From NCBI GenBank assembly GCA_905221605.1, contig CAJNDS010001496.1:1-16504 (forward strand): a DNA stretch of 16,504 nt, given 5' to 3'. The notes below the pieces were generated by a model. The model had not been told where the DNA came from and did no database searches. It saw nothing but the letters and a program-made list of their open reading frames with translations. The stretch comes from Symbiodinium natans. Lineage: Eukaryota; Sar; Dinophyceae; Suessiales; Symbiodiniaceae. This document shows positions 1 through 9,100 of this stretch, piece after piece. Each line of letters opens with the position of its first letter. Positions within the stretch are counted from its first letter, which is position 1. A program made the translations under genes and the position numbers.

Positions 1-39
1 GCCACACCAAACCCATTCAAACCTCATCCGAGTACTGTG

Positions 40-56
40 CCTGCCACACCAAACCC
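40..56 (-). other. Putative two-tetrad G-quadruplex motif, present in each canonical unit
   Basis: On the - strand this segment reads GGGTTTGGTGTGGCAGG: four G runs of at least two, separated by loops TTT, TGT and CA. It spans the junction between consecutive units and recurs every 42 bp wherever CCTGCCACACCAAACCC is intact. Two-tetrad quadruplexes are less stable than three-tetrad ones, so folding is only a possibility, but the motif would be present several hundred times on one strand. Only one example is annotated here. Confidence 0.5.
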
Positions 57-84
57 ATTCAAATCTCATCCGAGTACTGTGCCT
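43..84 (+). repeat. Reference (consensus) 42-bp unit
   Basis: This is a fully canonical copy and can serve as the consensus. It runs from GCCACACC, through the C-rich CCAAACCCATTC and the CAAATCTCATCCGAG segment, to the end TACTGTGCCT. Internally it has AGTACT at 73-78 (ScaI/RsaI site), a single CpG at 71-72, and A3 tracts in CCAAACCC and TCAAATCT whose starts are 10 bp apart. The two halves around those tracts (CAAACCCATT and CAAATCTCAT) resemble each other weakly, so the unit may contain an old internal 10-bp duplication. That last point is an inference. Confidence 0.95.
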
Positions 85-404
85 GCCACACCAAACCCAT
101 TCAAATCTCATCCGAGTACTGTGCCTGCCACACCAAACCCATTCAAATCTCATCCGAGTACTGTGCCTGCCAAACCCATTCAAATCTCATCCGAGTACTG
201 TGTCTGCCACACCAAACCCATTCAAATCTCATCCGAGTACTGTGCCTGTCACACCAAACCCATTCAAATCTCATCCGAGTACTGTGCCTGCCACACCAAA
301 CCCATTCAAATCTCATCCGAGTACTGTGCCTGCCACACCAAACCCATTCAAATCTCATCCGAGTACTGTGCCTTCCACACCACACCCATTCAAATCTCAT
401 CCGA

Positions 405-720
405 TTAATGGTGCCTGCCACACCCAAACCCATTTCATCTCATCCGAGTACTGTGCCTGCACCCAAAACCCATTCAATGTCATCCGAGTATGTGCCTTCC
501 ACACCAAACCCTTTAAACTTATCCGAGTACTGTGTCCTCCACACCAAACCCATTCAATCTCATCCGAGTAGAGGTGCCGCCACACAAACCCATCACATCT
601 CATCCGCGTACTGGTGCCTGCCCACACACACCCATTTCGAATCTCATCCGCATACTGTGCTGTCCACACCAAAACCCACTCACATACTCCTCCTAGCACT
701 GTGCCTGCCACACCAAACCC
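405..720 (+). repeat. Degraded repeat patch
   Basis: The 42-bp units are still traceable but are broken by many indels and substitutions, for example CACCCAAACCC, a missing TAC before GTGCC, and doubled bases such as GTACTGGTGCC. Units before 400 and after 740 are clean again. Indels of one or two bases dominate, which resembles uncorrected long-read sequence as much as natural decay. No gene is seen here. Confidence 0.8.
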
Positions 721-742
721 ATCAAGTCTCATCCGAGTACTG

Positions 743-1190
743 TGCCTGCCACACCAAACCTATTCAAATCTCATCCGAGTACTGTGCCTGCTGCACAAAA
801 CCTATTCAAATCTCATCCGAGTACTGTGCCTGCCACACCAAACCTATTCAAATCTCATCCGAGACTGTGCCTGCCACACCAAACCTATTCAAATCTCATC
901 CGAGTACGGTGCCTGCCACACCAAACCTATTCAAGTCTCATCCGAGTACTGCGCCTGCTACACCAAACCTCTTCAAATCTCATCCGAGTACTGTGCCTGC
1001 CACACCAAACCTATCCAAATCTCATCCGAGTACTGTGCCTGCCACACCAAACCTATTCAAATCTCATCCGAGTACGGTGCCTGCCACACCAAACCTATTC
1101 AAATCTCATCCGAGTACTGTGCCGGCCACACCAAACCTATTCAAATCTCATCCGAGTACTGTGCCTGCCACACCAAAACTATTCAAATCT
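743..1190 (+). repeat. Local CCTATT subfamily of the 42-bp unit
   Basis: Nearly all of about ten consecutive units carry CCTATTC, or a derivative (CCTCTTC, CCTATCC, AACTATTC), where the consensus has CCCATTC. The change is otherwise almost absent; one isolated copy lies near 4757-4763. Clustering of one diagnostic base change in neighbouring units is the expected mark of local amplification by unequal crossing-over or gene conversion. Two members at about 902-909 and 1070-1078 also share a TACGGTGCC variant. Confidence 0.85.
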
Positions 1191-1207
1191 CATCCGAGCA
1201 CTGTGCC

Positions 1208-1372
1208 TGCCACACCAAACCCATTAAATCTCATCCGAGTACTGTGCCTGCCGCCCCAAAACCCCTCAATCTCCTCCGGTACTGTGCCTGCCCACTCCAA
1301 CCCATTCAAATCTCTCGAGTACTGTGCCTGCAAACCAACAACCAAACCCATTCAAATCTCTTCCTAGTACTG
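1208..1372 (+). repeat. Degraded repeat patch
   Basis: Units lose bases (CCCATTAAATC, CTCTCGAGTAC) and carry altered segments (GCCGCCCCAAAACCCC, TCCTCCGGTACTG, GCAAACCAACAACC, CTTCCTAGTAC). The 42-bp register is recovered by about 1373. No coding or RNA feature is visible. Confidence 0.75.
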
Positions 1373-1540
1373 GGCCTGCCACACCAAACCCATTCAAATC
1401 TCATCCGAGTACTGTGCCTGCCACACCAAACCCATTCAAATCTCATCCGAGTACTGTGCCTGCCACACCAAACCCATTCAAATCTCATCCGAGTACTGTG
1501 CCTGCCACACCAAACCCATTTAAATCTAATCCGAGTACTG

Positions 1541-1562
1541 TATCTCATCCGAGTACTGTGCC
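1541..1562 (+). repeat. Truncated unit (TATCTCATCCGAG junction)
   Basis: GAGTACTG is followed directly by TATCTCATCCGAGTACTG, so the first half of a unit is missing. The same junction occurs at 10586 and 10730. Recurrence at three sites suggests one deletion event later copied around the array. Confidence 0.8.
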
Positions 1563-1929
1563 TGCCACACCAAACCCATTCAAATCTCATCCGAGTACTG
1601 TGCCTGCCACACCAAACCCATTCAAATCTCATCCGAGTACTGTGCCTGCCACACCAAGCCCATTCAAATCTCATCCGAGTGCTGTGCCTGCCGCACCAAA
1701 CCCATTCAAATCTCATCCGAGTACTGTGCCTGCCACACCAAACCCATTCAAATCTCATCCGAGTACTGTGCCTGCCACACCAAACCCATTCAAATCTCAT
1801 CCGAGTACTGTGCCTGCCACACCAAACCCCTTCAAATCTCATCCGAGTACTGTGCCTGCCACACCAAACCCATTCAAATCTCATCCGAGTACTGTGCCTG
1901 CCACACCAAACCCATTCAAATCTCATCCG

Positions 1930-2003
1930 AGGACTCGTTTTCCTTCCTGCCCCCCACCCATTTCCAAATCTCATCCGAGGTAATGTTGCCTGCCACCAAA
2001 CCC
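1930..2003 (+). repeat. Degraded repeat patch
   Basis: A clean run ends in GAGGACTCGTTTTCCTTCC followed by an expanded C run and TTTCCAAATC, then GAGGTAATGTTGCC and a shortened GCCACCAAACCC. Homopolymer expansion is prominent. Clean units resume at about 2004. Confidence 0.75.
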
Positions 2004-2065
2004 ATTCAAATCTCATCCGAGTACTGTGCCTGCCACACCAAACCCATTCAAATCTCATCCGAGTA

Positions 2066-2100
2066 CTGTGGCAGGCCAAGGCCATTCAATCTCATCCGAG
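2066..2100 (+). repeat. Variant unit with micro-inverted GCCTGCCA segment (copy 1)
   Basis: Instead of TGTGCCTGCCACACC, the unit reads TGTGGCAGGCCAAGGCC followed by CATTCAATCTC. TGGCAGGC is the exact reverse complement of the canonical GCCTGCCA. The identical variant recurs at about 8318-8352, and a related one at about 15958-15990. A short inversion or a templated switch is the simplest origin; independent point mutation is less likely. Confidence 0.7.
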
Positions 2101-2230
2101 TACTGTGCCTGCCACACCAAACCCATTCAAATCTCATCCGAGTACTGTGCCTGCCACACCAAACCCATTCAAATCTCATCCGAGTACTGTTGCTGCCACA
2201 CCAAACCCATTCAAATCTCATCGAGTTCTG

Positions 2231-2440
2231 TGCCGGCCACACCAACCCATTCAAATCTCATCCGAGTACTGTGCCTGCCACACCAAACCCATTCAAATCT
2301 CATCCGAGTACTGTGCCTGCCACACCAAACCCATTCAAATCTCATCCGAGTACTGTGCCTGCCACACAAAACCCATTCAAATTTCATCCGAGTACTGTGC
2401 CTGCCACACCAAACCCATTTAAATCTTATCCGAGTACTGT
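2231..2440 (+). repeat. Copied block A, copy 1 (about five units)
   Basis: The block begins with TGCCGGCCACACCAACCC, continues with canonical units, then a CACACAAAACCC unit (at 2363) with ATTTCATCC, then a TTTAAATCTTATCC unit (2418). The same order and spacing of variants occurs at 14582-14800 (constant offset 12351 at three diagnostic sites). The first part also occurs at 7019-7188 (offset 4788 at both sites checked). This is multi-unit, higher-order repetition. Confidence 0.85.
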
Positions 2441-2865
2441 GCCTGCCACACCAAACCCATTCAAATCTCATCCGAGTACTGTGCCTGCCACACCAAACCC
2501 ATTCAAATCTCATCCGAGTACTGTGCCTGCCACACCAAACCATTCAAATCTCATCCGAGTACTGTGCCTGCCACACCAAACCCATTCAAATCTCATCCGA
2601 GTACCGTGCCTGCCACACCAAACCCATTCAAATCTCATCCGAGTACCGCGCCTGCCACACCAAACCCATTCAAATCTCATCCGAGTACTGTGCCTGCCAC
2701 ACCAAACCCATTCAAATAACATCCGAGTACCGCGCCTGCCACACCAAACCCATTCAAATCTCATCCGAGTACTGTGCCTGCCACACCAAACCCATTCAAA
2801 TCTCATCCGAGTACTGTGCCTGCCACACCAAACCCATTCAAATCTCATCCGAGTACTGTGCCTGC

Positions 2866-2890
2866 CACACCGAGTACTGTGCCTGCCACA
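2866..2890 (+). repeat. Truncated unit (CACACCGAGTACTG)
   Basis: GCCACACC joins directly to GAGTACTGTGCC, removing the middle of one unit. The flanks are canonical, so this is a clean internal deletion and not part of a noisy patch. Confidence 0.8.
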
Positions 2891-2963
2891 CCAAACCCAT
2901 TCAAATCTCATCCGAGTACTGTGCCTGCCACACCAAACCCATTCAAATCTCATCCGAGTACTG

Positions 2964-3060
2964 TGTCTGCCACACCACCACTTCAATCTCCCTCCGAGAC
3001 TGTGCCTGCAACACATCCGAGTACTGTGCCATGCCACACCAAACCCATCCAAATCCCATC
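2964..3060 (+). repeat. Degraded repeat patch
   Basis: Contains TGCCACACCACCACTTC, CTCCCTCCGAGACTG, CTGCAACACATCCGAG and GTGCCATGCCACACC, with deletions and extra bases. It ends immediately before the copied block that starts at 3061. Confidence 0.75.
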
Positions 3061-3351
3061 CGAGTACTGTGCCTGCCACACCAAACCCATTCAAATCTCA
3101 TCCGAGTACTGTGCCTGCCACACCAAACCCATTCAAATCTCATCCGAGTACTGTGCCTGCCACACCAAACCCATTCAAATCTCATCCGAGTACTGTGCCT
3201 GCCACACCAAACCCATTCAAAATCTCATCCGAGAACTGTGCCTGCCACACCAAACCCATTCAAATCTCATCCGAGTACTGTTCCTGCCACACCAAACCCA
3301 TTCAAATCTCATCCGAGTACTGTGCCTACCACACCAAACCCATTCAAATCT
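3061..3351 (+). repeat. Copied block B, copy 1
   Basis: Four shared rarities occur in order: an extra A in TTCAAAATCTC (about 3217), GAGAACTGTG at 3231, TACTGTTCCTGCC, and TGTGCCTACCACACC. Copy 2 at 7461-7750 has all four at the same spacing (offset 4399). The only difference I see is one missing base early in copy 2 (CCCTTCAAATC). At about 290 bp this is one of the best-matched long-range pairs in the window. Confidence 0.9.
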
Positions 3352-3490
3352 CATCCGAGTACTGTGCCTGCCACACCAAACCCATTCGAATCTCATCCGA
3401 GTACTGTGTCTGCCACACAAAACCCATTCAAATCTCATCCGAGTACTGTGCCTGCCAAACCCATTCAAATCTCATCCGAGTACTGTGCCT

Positions 3491-3510
3491 GCCGCACGAA
3501 ACCCACTCAA
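3491..3510 (+). repeat. GCCGCACGAAACCCACTC variant unit
   Basis: This rare unit with three substitutions recurs at 10021, 10693 and 15799. At 3491, 10021 and 15799 it is preceded one unit earlier by the shortened GTGCCTGCCAAACCC unit. The shared pair marks segments of common descent. Confidence 0.85.
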
Positions 3511-3690
3511 ATCTCATCCGAGTACTGTGCCTGCCACACCAACCCATTCAAATCTCATCCGAGTACTGTGCCTGCCACACCAAACCCATTCAAATCTCAT
3601 CCGAGTACTGTGCCTGCCACACCAAACCCATTCAAATCTCATCCGAGTACTGTGCCTGCCACACCAAACCCATTCAAATCTCGTACTGTG

Positions 3691-4300
3691 CCTGCCACAC
3701 CAAGCCCATTCAAATCTCATCCGAGTACTGTGCCTGCCACACCAAACACATTCAAATCTCATCCGAGTACTGTGTCTGCCACACCAAAACCATTCAAATC
3801 TCATCCGAGTACTGTGCCTGTCACACCAAACCCATTCAAATCTCATCCGAGTACTGTGCCTGCCACACCAAACCCATTCAAATCTCATCCGAGTACTGTG
3901 CCTGCCACACCAACCCATTCAAATCTCATCCGAGTACTGTGCCTGCCACACCAAACCCATTCGAATCTCATCCGAGTACTGTGCCTGCCACACCAAACCC
4001 ATTCAAATCTCTTCCGAGTACTGTGCCTGCCACACAAAACCCATTCAAATCTCATCCGAGTACTGTGCCTGCCACACCAAACCCATTTAAATCTCATCCG
4101 AGTACTGTGCCTGCCACACCAAACCCATTCAAATCTCATCCGAGTACTGTGCCTGCCACACCAAACCCATTCAAATCTCATCCGAGTGCTGTGCCTGCCA
4201 CACCAAACCCATTCGAATCTCATCCGAGTACTGTGCCTGCCACACCAAACCCACTCAAATCTCATCCGAGCACTGTGCCTGCCACACCAAACCCATTCAA
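3691..4300 (+). repeat. Copied block C, copy 1 (about 14 units)
   Basis: Diagnostic variants in order are CCAAGCCC, CCAAACACATTC, GTGTCTGCC, GTGCCTGTCAC, CACCAACCC, CACACAAAACCC, CATTTAAATC, CATTCGAATC, and CCACTCAAATC with GAGCACTG. All recur in order at 14364-14983. The offset is 10673 in the first part and 10683 after a 10-bp insertion in copy 2. Some private differences exist, such as CTCTTCCGAG near 4010. The consistent offset over about 600 bp establishes a duplicated segment. Confidence 0.9.
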
Positions 4301-4304
4301 ATCT

Positions 4305-4365
4305 CATTCCGAGTAACTGGTGCCTGCACACCAAACCCATTCAAAAATCTCATCCGAGTACTGTG
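4305..4365 (+). repeat. Short degraded patch at the end of block C
   Basis: Contains CATTCCGAGTAACTGGTGCC, CTGCACACC and TTCAAAAATCTC, with extra and missing bases. It ends block C abruptly, and clean units follow. Confidence 0.7.
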
Positions 4366-4965
4366 CCTGCCACCCCAAACCCATTCAAATCTCATCCGAG
4401 TACTGTGCCTGCCACACCAAACCCATTCAAATCTCATCCGAGTACTGTGCCTGCCACACCAAACCCATTCAAATCTCATCCGAGTACTGTGCCTGCCACA
4501 CCAAACCCATTCAAATCTCATCCGAGTACTGTGCCTGCCACACCAACCCATTCAAATCTCATCCGAGTACTGTGCCTGCCACACCAAACCCATTCGAATC
4601 TCATCCGAGTACTGTGCCTGCCACACCAAACCCATTCAAATCTCATCCGAGTACTGTGGCCTGCCACACCAACCCATTCAAATCTCATGCGAGTATTGTG
4701 CCTGCCACAGCAAACCCATTCAAATCTCATCGGAGTACTACGCCTGACACACCAAACCTATTCAAATCTCATCCGAGTACTGTGCCTGCCACACCAAACC
4801 CATTCAAATCTCATCCGAGTACTGTGCCTGCCACACCAACCCCATTCAAATCTCATCCGAGTACTGTGCCTGCCACACCAACCCCATTCAAATCTCATCC
4901 GAGTACTGTGCCTGCCACACCAAACCCATTCAAATCTCATCCGAGTACTGTGCCTGCCACACCAA

Positions 4966-5120
4966 ACCCATTTAAATCTTATCCGAGTACTGTGCCTGCC
5001 ACACCAAACCCATTCAAATCTCATCCGAGTACTGTGCCTGCCACACCAAACCCATTCAAATCTCATCCGAGTACTGTGCCTGCCACACCAAACCCATTCG
5101 AATCTCATCCGAATACTGTG
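4966..5120 (+). repeat. Copied block D, copy 1
   Basis: A unit with TTTAAATCTTATCC (4971) is followed 140 bp later by CATTCGAATCTCATCCGAATACTG (GAATACTG at 5111). The same two variants at the same 140-bp spacing occur at 14769 and 14909 (offset 9798). The copy at 14764-14918 overlaps copies of blocks A and C, so segments of mixed parentage are nested there. Confidence 0.8.
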
Positions 5121-5124
5121 CCTG

Positions 5125-5300
5125 CCACACCAAACCCCATTCAAACTCATCCGGTACTGTGCTGCCACACCAACCCATTAAATCTCATCCGGTACTGTGC
5201 CTGCCACACCAAACCCATGCCAAAAATCTCTCCTAGTACTGTTCCTTCTGCCACCCAAACCCATTCAAATCTCATCCGAGTACTGTGCCTGCCAACCAAA
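5125..5300 (+). repeat. Degraded repeat patch
   Basis: Contains CAAACCCCATTC, AAACTCATCCGGTACTG, GTGCTGCC, CCCATTAAATC, CCCATGCCAAAAATC, TCTCCTAGTAC and TTCCTTCTGCCACCC. The patch directly follows block D. Clean units resume by about 5325. Confidence 0.75.
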
Positions 5301-5734
5301 CCCATTCAAATCTCATCCGAGTACTGTGCCTGCCGCACCAAACCCATTCAAATCTCATCCGAGTACTGTGCCTGCCACACCAAACCCATTCAAATCTCAT
5401 CCGAGTACTGTGCCTGCCACACCAAACCCATTCAAATCTCATCCGAGTACTGTGCCTGCCACACCAAACCCATTCAAATCTCATCCGAGTACTGTGCCTG
5501 CCACACCAACCCCATTCAAATCTCATCCGAGTACTGTGCCTGCCACACCAAACCCATTCAAATCTCATTCGAGTACTGTGCCTGCCACACCAAACCCATT
5601 CAAATCTCATCCGAGTACTGTGCCTGCCACACCAAACCCATTCAAATCTCATCCGAGTTCTGTGCCTGCCACACCAAATCCATTCAAATCTCATCCGAGT
5701 ACTGTGCCTGCCACACCAAACCCATTCAAATCTC

Positions 5735-5900
5735 ATTCGAGTCCTGTGGCCTGCCACACCAAACCCATTCAAATCTCATCCGAGTACTGGCCTGCCACAC
5801 CAAACGCCCTTCAATCTCATCGGGACTGTGCCTGCCTGCCACACCCACCCTCAAATCGCATCCGAGTACTGTGCCCTGCCAACCAACCCATTCAAATCTC
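5735..5900 (+). repeat. Degraded repeat patch
   Basis: Contains GTCCTGTGGCCTGCC, GAGTACTGGCCTGCC, AACGCCCTTCAATC, ATCGGGACTG, a doubled CCTGCCTGCC, CACCCTCAAATCGC and GTGCCCTGCCAACC. The flanks are near-perfect units. Confidence 0.75.
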
Positions 5901-6319
5901 ATCCGAGTACTGTGCCTGCCACACCAAACCCATTCAAATCTCATCCGAGTACTGCGCCTGCCACACCAAACCCATTCAAATCTCATCCGAGTACTGTGCC
6001 TGCCACACCAAGCCCATTCAAATCTCATCTCAGTACTGTGCCTGCCACACCAAACCCATTCAAATCTCATCCGAGTACTGTGCCTGCCACACCAAACCCA
6101 TTCAAATCGCATCCGAGTACTGTGCCTGCCACACCAAACCCATTCAAATCTCATCCGAGTACTGTGCCTGCCACACCAAACCCATTCAAATCTCATCCGA
6201 GTACTGTGCCTGCCACACCAAACCAATTCAAATCTCATCCGAGTACTGCGCCTGTCACACCAAACCCATTAAAAATCTCATCCGAGTACTGTGCCTGCCA
6301 CACCAAACCCATTCAAATC

Positions 6320-6450
6320 TCATCCGAATCTCATCCGAGTACTGTGCCTGCCACACCAAACCCTTCAAATCTCATCCGAGTACTGTGCCTGCCACACCAA
6401 ACCCATTCAAGTCTCATCCGAGTACTGTGCCTTCAAATCTCATCCGAGTA
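6320..6450 (+). repeat. Partial units (6328, 6432)
   Basis: ATCTCATCCGAATCTCATCC near 6328 and GTGCCTTCAAATCTC near 6432 are units lacking part of their length. The surrounding sequence is otherwise clean, so these are discrete deletions and not noise. Confidence 0.7.
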
Positions 6451-6621
6451 CCGTGCCTGCCACACCAAACCCATTCAAATCTCATCCGAGTACTGTGCCT
6501 GCCACACCAAACCCATTCAAATATCATCCGAGTACTGTGCCTGCCACACCAAACCCATTCAAATCTCATCCGAGTACTGTGCCTGCCACACCAAACCCAT
6601 TCAGATCTCATCCGAGTACTT

Positions 6622-6864
6622 TGCCTGCCACACCAAACCCATTCAAATCTCATCCGAGTACTGTGCCTGCCACACCAAACCCATTCAAATCTCATCCGAG
6701 TACTGTGCCTGCCACACCAAACCATTCAAATCTCATCCGAGTACTGTGCCTGCCACACCAAACCCATTCAAATCTCATCCGAGTACTGTGCCTGCCAAAC
6801 CCATTCAAATCTCATCCGAGTACTGTGTCTGCCACACCAAACCCATTCAAATCTCATCCGAGTA
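6622..6864 (+). repeat. Copied block E, copy 1 (243 bp, identical to 16042-16284)
   Basis: Every base agrees with 16042-16284 at offset 9420. That includes three diagnostic changes: CCAAACCATTC (one C lost), CTGCCAAACCC (a shortened unit at 6791) and GTGTCTGCC. The match stops at 6865, the first base of a degraded patch. A partial third copy of the first two variants lies 452 bp before copy 2 (15689 and 15759). Confidence 0.9.
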
Positions 6865-7020
6865 ATCTGCGCCTGCCACACCAAAACCGATTAAATCTCA
6901 TCCGAGTCACCGTGCCTGCCGCGCCAGCCCATTTTCAAATCTCTCCGAGTACTGTGCCTCACACCAAACCCATTCAATGCTCAATCCGATAACTGTGCCT
7001 GCCACACCGAAACCACTGTG
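6860..7020 (+). repeat. Degraded repeat patch
   Basis: Contains GAGTAATCTGCGCC, CCAAAACCGATTAAATC, GAGTCACCGTGCC, GCGCCAGCCCATTTTC, TGCCTCACACC, CAATGCTCAATCCGATAAC and GCCACACCGAAACC. It separates block E (ending 6864) from block A copy 2 (starting 7019). Confidence 0.8.
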
Positions 7021-7188
7021 CCGGCCACACCAACCCATTCAAATCTCATCCGAGTACTGTGCCTGCCACACCAAACCCATTCAAATCTCATCCGAGTACT
7101 GTGCCTGCCACACCAAACCCATTCAAATCTCATCCGAGTACTGTGCCTGCCACACAAAACCCATTCAAATCTCATCCGAGTACTGTGT
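7019..7188 (+). repeat. Copied block A, copy 2
   Basis: TGCCGGCCACACCAACCC, three canonical units and a CACACAAAACCC unit are spaced exactly as at 2231 (offset 4788). The later TTTAAATCTTATCC unit of copy 1 is missing here; a GTGTCTGCC unit follows instead. The block begins at the end of a degraded patch. Confidence 0.8.
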
Positions 7189-7422
7189 CTGCCACACCAA
7201 ACCCATTCAAATCTCATCCGAGTACTGTGCCTGCCACACCAAAACCCATTCAAATCTCATCCGAGTACTGTGCTTGCCACACAAAACCCATTCAAATCTC
7301 ATCCGAGTACTGTGCCTGCCACACCAAACCCATTCAAATCTCATCCGAGTACTGTGCCTGCCACACCAAAACCATTCAAATCTCATCCGAGTACTGTGCC
7401 TGCCACACCAAACCCATTCAAA

Positions 7423-7460
7423 TCTCTGTGATTGCACACTAAAAGCCATTCAATCTCATC
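7423..7460 (+). repeat. Degraded repeat patch
   Basis: CAAATCTCTGTGATTGCAC and ACTAAAAGCCATTCAATCTC replace a regular unit junction. Block B copy 2 begins directly after it. Confidence 0.7.
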
Positions 7461-7750
7461 CGAGTACTGTGCCTGCCACACCAAACCCTTCAAATCTCAT
7501 CCGAGTACTGTGCCTGCCACACCAAACCCATTCAAATCTCATCCGAGTACTGTGCCTGCCACACCAAACCCATTCAAATCTCATCCGAGTACTGTGCCTG
7601 CCACACCAAACCCATTCAAAATCTCATCCGAGAACTGTGCCTGCCACACCAAACCCATTCAAATCTCATCCGAGTACTGTTCCTGCCACACCAAACCCAT
7701 TCAAATCTCATCCGAGTACTGTGCCTACCACACCAAACCCATTCAAATCT
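7461..7750 (+). repeat. Copied block B, copy 2
   Basis: Matches 3061-3351, including TTCAAAATCTC, GAGAACTGTG (7630), TGTTCCTGCC and TGTGCCTACC, with one base missing early (CCCTTCAAATC). The match ends at 7750 where a degraded patch begins. Both ends of this copy therefore coincide with degraded sequence. Confidence 0.9.
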
Positions 7751-7915
7751 AAACCCTTCAATCTCATCGAGTAATGTGCCTGCCACCAAAAAACCATTCA
7801 AATCTCATCCGAGTACTGTGCCGGCCACACCAAAACCATTCAAATCTCATCCGAGTACTGTTCCTTGCCACACCAAACCCATCAAATCCATCGAGTACTG
7901 TGCCTGCCACACCCA
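7745..7915 (+). repeat. Degraded repeat patch
   Basis: Contains AAATCTAAACCCTTC, CATCGAGTAATGTGCC, GCCACCAAAAAACC, GTTCCTTGCCACACC, CCCATCAAATCCATCGAG and CACCCAACCCC. The chance ATG produced here starts the longest ORF (7774-12528), which is one reason to distrust that ORF. Confidence 0.75.
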
Positions 7916-8317
7916 ACCCCTTCAAATCTCATCCGAGTACTGTGCCTGCCACACCAAACCCATTCAAATCTCATCCGAGTACTGTGCCTGCCACACCAAA
8001 CCCATTCAAATCTCATCCGAGTACTGTGCCTGCCACACCAAACCCATTCAAATCTCATCCGAGTACTGTGCCTGACACACCAAACCCATTCAAATCTCAT
8101 CCGAGTACTGTGCCTGCCACACCAAACCCATTCAAATCTCATCCGAGTACTGTGCCTGCCACACCAAACCCATTCAAATCTCATCCGAGTACTGTGCCTG
8201 CCACACCAAACCCATTCAAGTCTCATCCGAGTACTGTGCCGGCCACACCAAACCCATTCAAATCTCATCCGAGTACTGTGCCTGCCACACCAAACCCATT
8301 CAAATCTCATCCGAGTA

Positions 8318-8352
8318 CTGTGGCAGGCCAAGGCCATTCAATCTCATCCGAG
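8318..8352 (+). repeat. Variant unit with micro-inverted GCCTGCCA segment (copy 2)
   Basis: TGTGGCAGGCCAAGGCC followed by CATTCAATCTC is identical to the variant at 2066-2100; the GCAGGCC positions are 2071 and 8323, offset 6252. Neighbouring units do not obviously share further variants, so the shared block is short or has been homogenised. Confidence 0.75.
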
Positions 8353-8494
8353 TACTGTGCCTGCCACACCAAAACCATTCAAATCTCATCCGAGTACTGT
8401 GCCTGCCACACCAAACCCATTCAAATCTCATCCGAGTACTGTGCCTGCCAAACCAAACCCATTCAAATCTCATCCGAGTACTGTGCCTGCCACA

Positions 8495-8575
8495 CCAAAA
8501 CCCCTTCAAATCTCATCCGGTACTGTGCCTGCCACCCAAACCCCTGCAAATCCTCATCCAGTAAACTGTGCCTGC
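8495..8575 (+). repeat. Degraded repeat patch
   Basis: Contains AAAACCCCTTC, CATCCGGTACTG, GCCACCCAAACCCC, CTGCAAATCCTCATCC and AGTAAACTGTGCC. Clean units resume at about 8576. Confidence 0.7.
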
Positions 8576-8755
8576 CACACCAAACCCATTCAAATCTCAT
8601 CCGAGTACTGTTCCTGCCACACCAAACCCATTCGAATCTCATCCGAGTACTGTGCCTGCCACACCAAACCCATTCAAATCTCATCCGAGTACTGTGCCTG
8701 CCACACCAAACCCATCCAAATCTCATCCGAGTACTGTGCCTGCCACACCAAACCC

Positions 8756-8870
8756 ATTCAAATCTCATCCGATTACTGTGCCTGCCACACCAAACCCATT
8801 CAAATCTCATCCGAGTACTGTGCCTGCCACACCAAACCCATTCAAATCTCATTCGAGTATTGTGCCTGCC
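8756..8870 (+). repeat. Block with CGATTACTG and ATTCGAGTATTG variants, copy 1
   Basis: GATTACTG at 8771 is followed by ATTCGAGTATTGTGCC at 8851. The same two variants occur at 9636 and 9758, one 42-bp unit further apart because an extra GTGTCTGCC unit lies between them. The difference fits gain or loss of a single unit between related blocks. Confidence 0.75.
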
Positions 8871-8879
8871 ACACCAAAC

Positions 8880-9100
8880 CCATTCCACTCTCATCCGAGG
8901 TATTTTGTTGGTATTGTATCCTCTACTGGGCCGGCCACACCAAACCCATTCAAATCTCATCCTAGTACGCCTGCCACACCAAACGCCATTCAAATCTCAT
9001 CCGAATACTGTGCTGCCACCACCACCCATTCCAAAATCTCACCGAGTAAAACCGTGGCCTGCCACACCAAACGCATTCAAATCTCATCCGGGAACTGTGC
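8880..9100 (+). repeat. Degraded patch with a short non-repeat insert
   Basis: After CCATTCCACTCTCATCCGAG there is a stretch (about 8899-8929) containing TATTTTGTTGGTATTGTATC that does not align to the unit. Noisy units follow: CATCCTAGTACGCC, AACGCCATTC, GCTGCCACCACCACCC, CACCGAGTAAAACC, GTGGCCTGCC and AACGCATTC. Clean units resume by about 9105. No gene is seen. Confidence 0.75.

Noticed and set aside
73-78. AGTACT palindrome as an operator site
   Set aside because: A 6-bp palindrome repeated in every unit is explained by the repeat itself, with no neighbouring gene to regulate. It is useful only as a restriction marker.
43-84. Centromere protein B box
   Set aside because: The conserved TTCG...CGGG core of the box is not present in the canonical unit. 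CATTCG variants exist but lack the second half at the right spacing.
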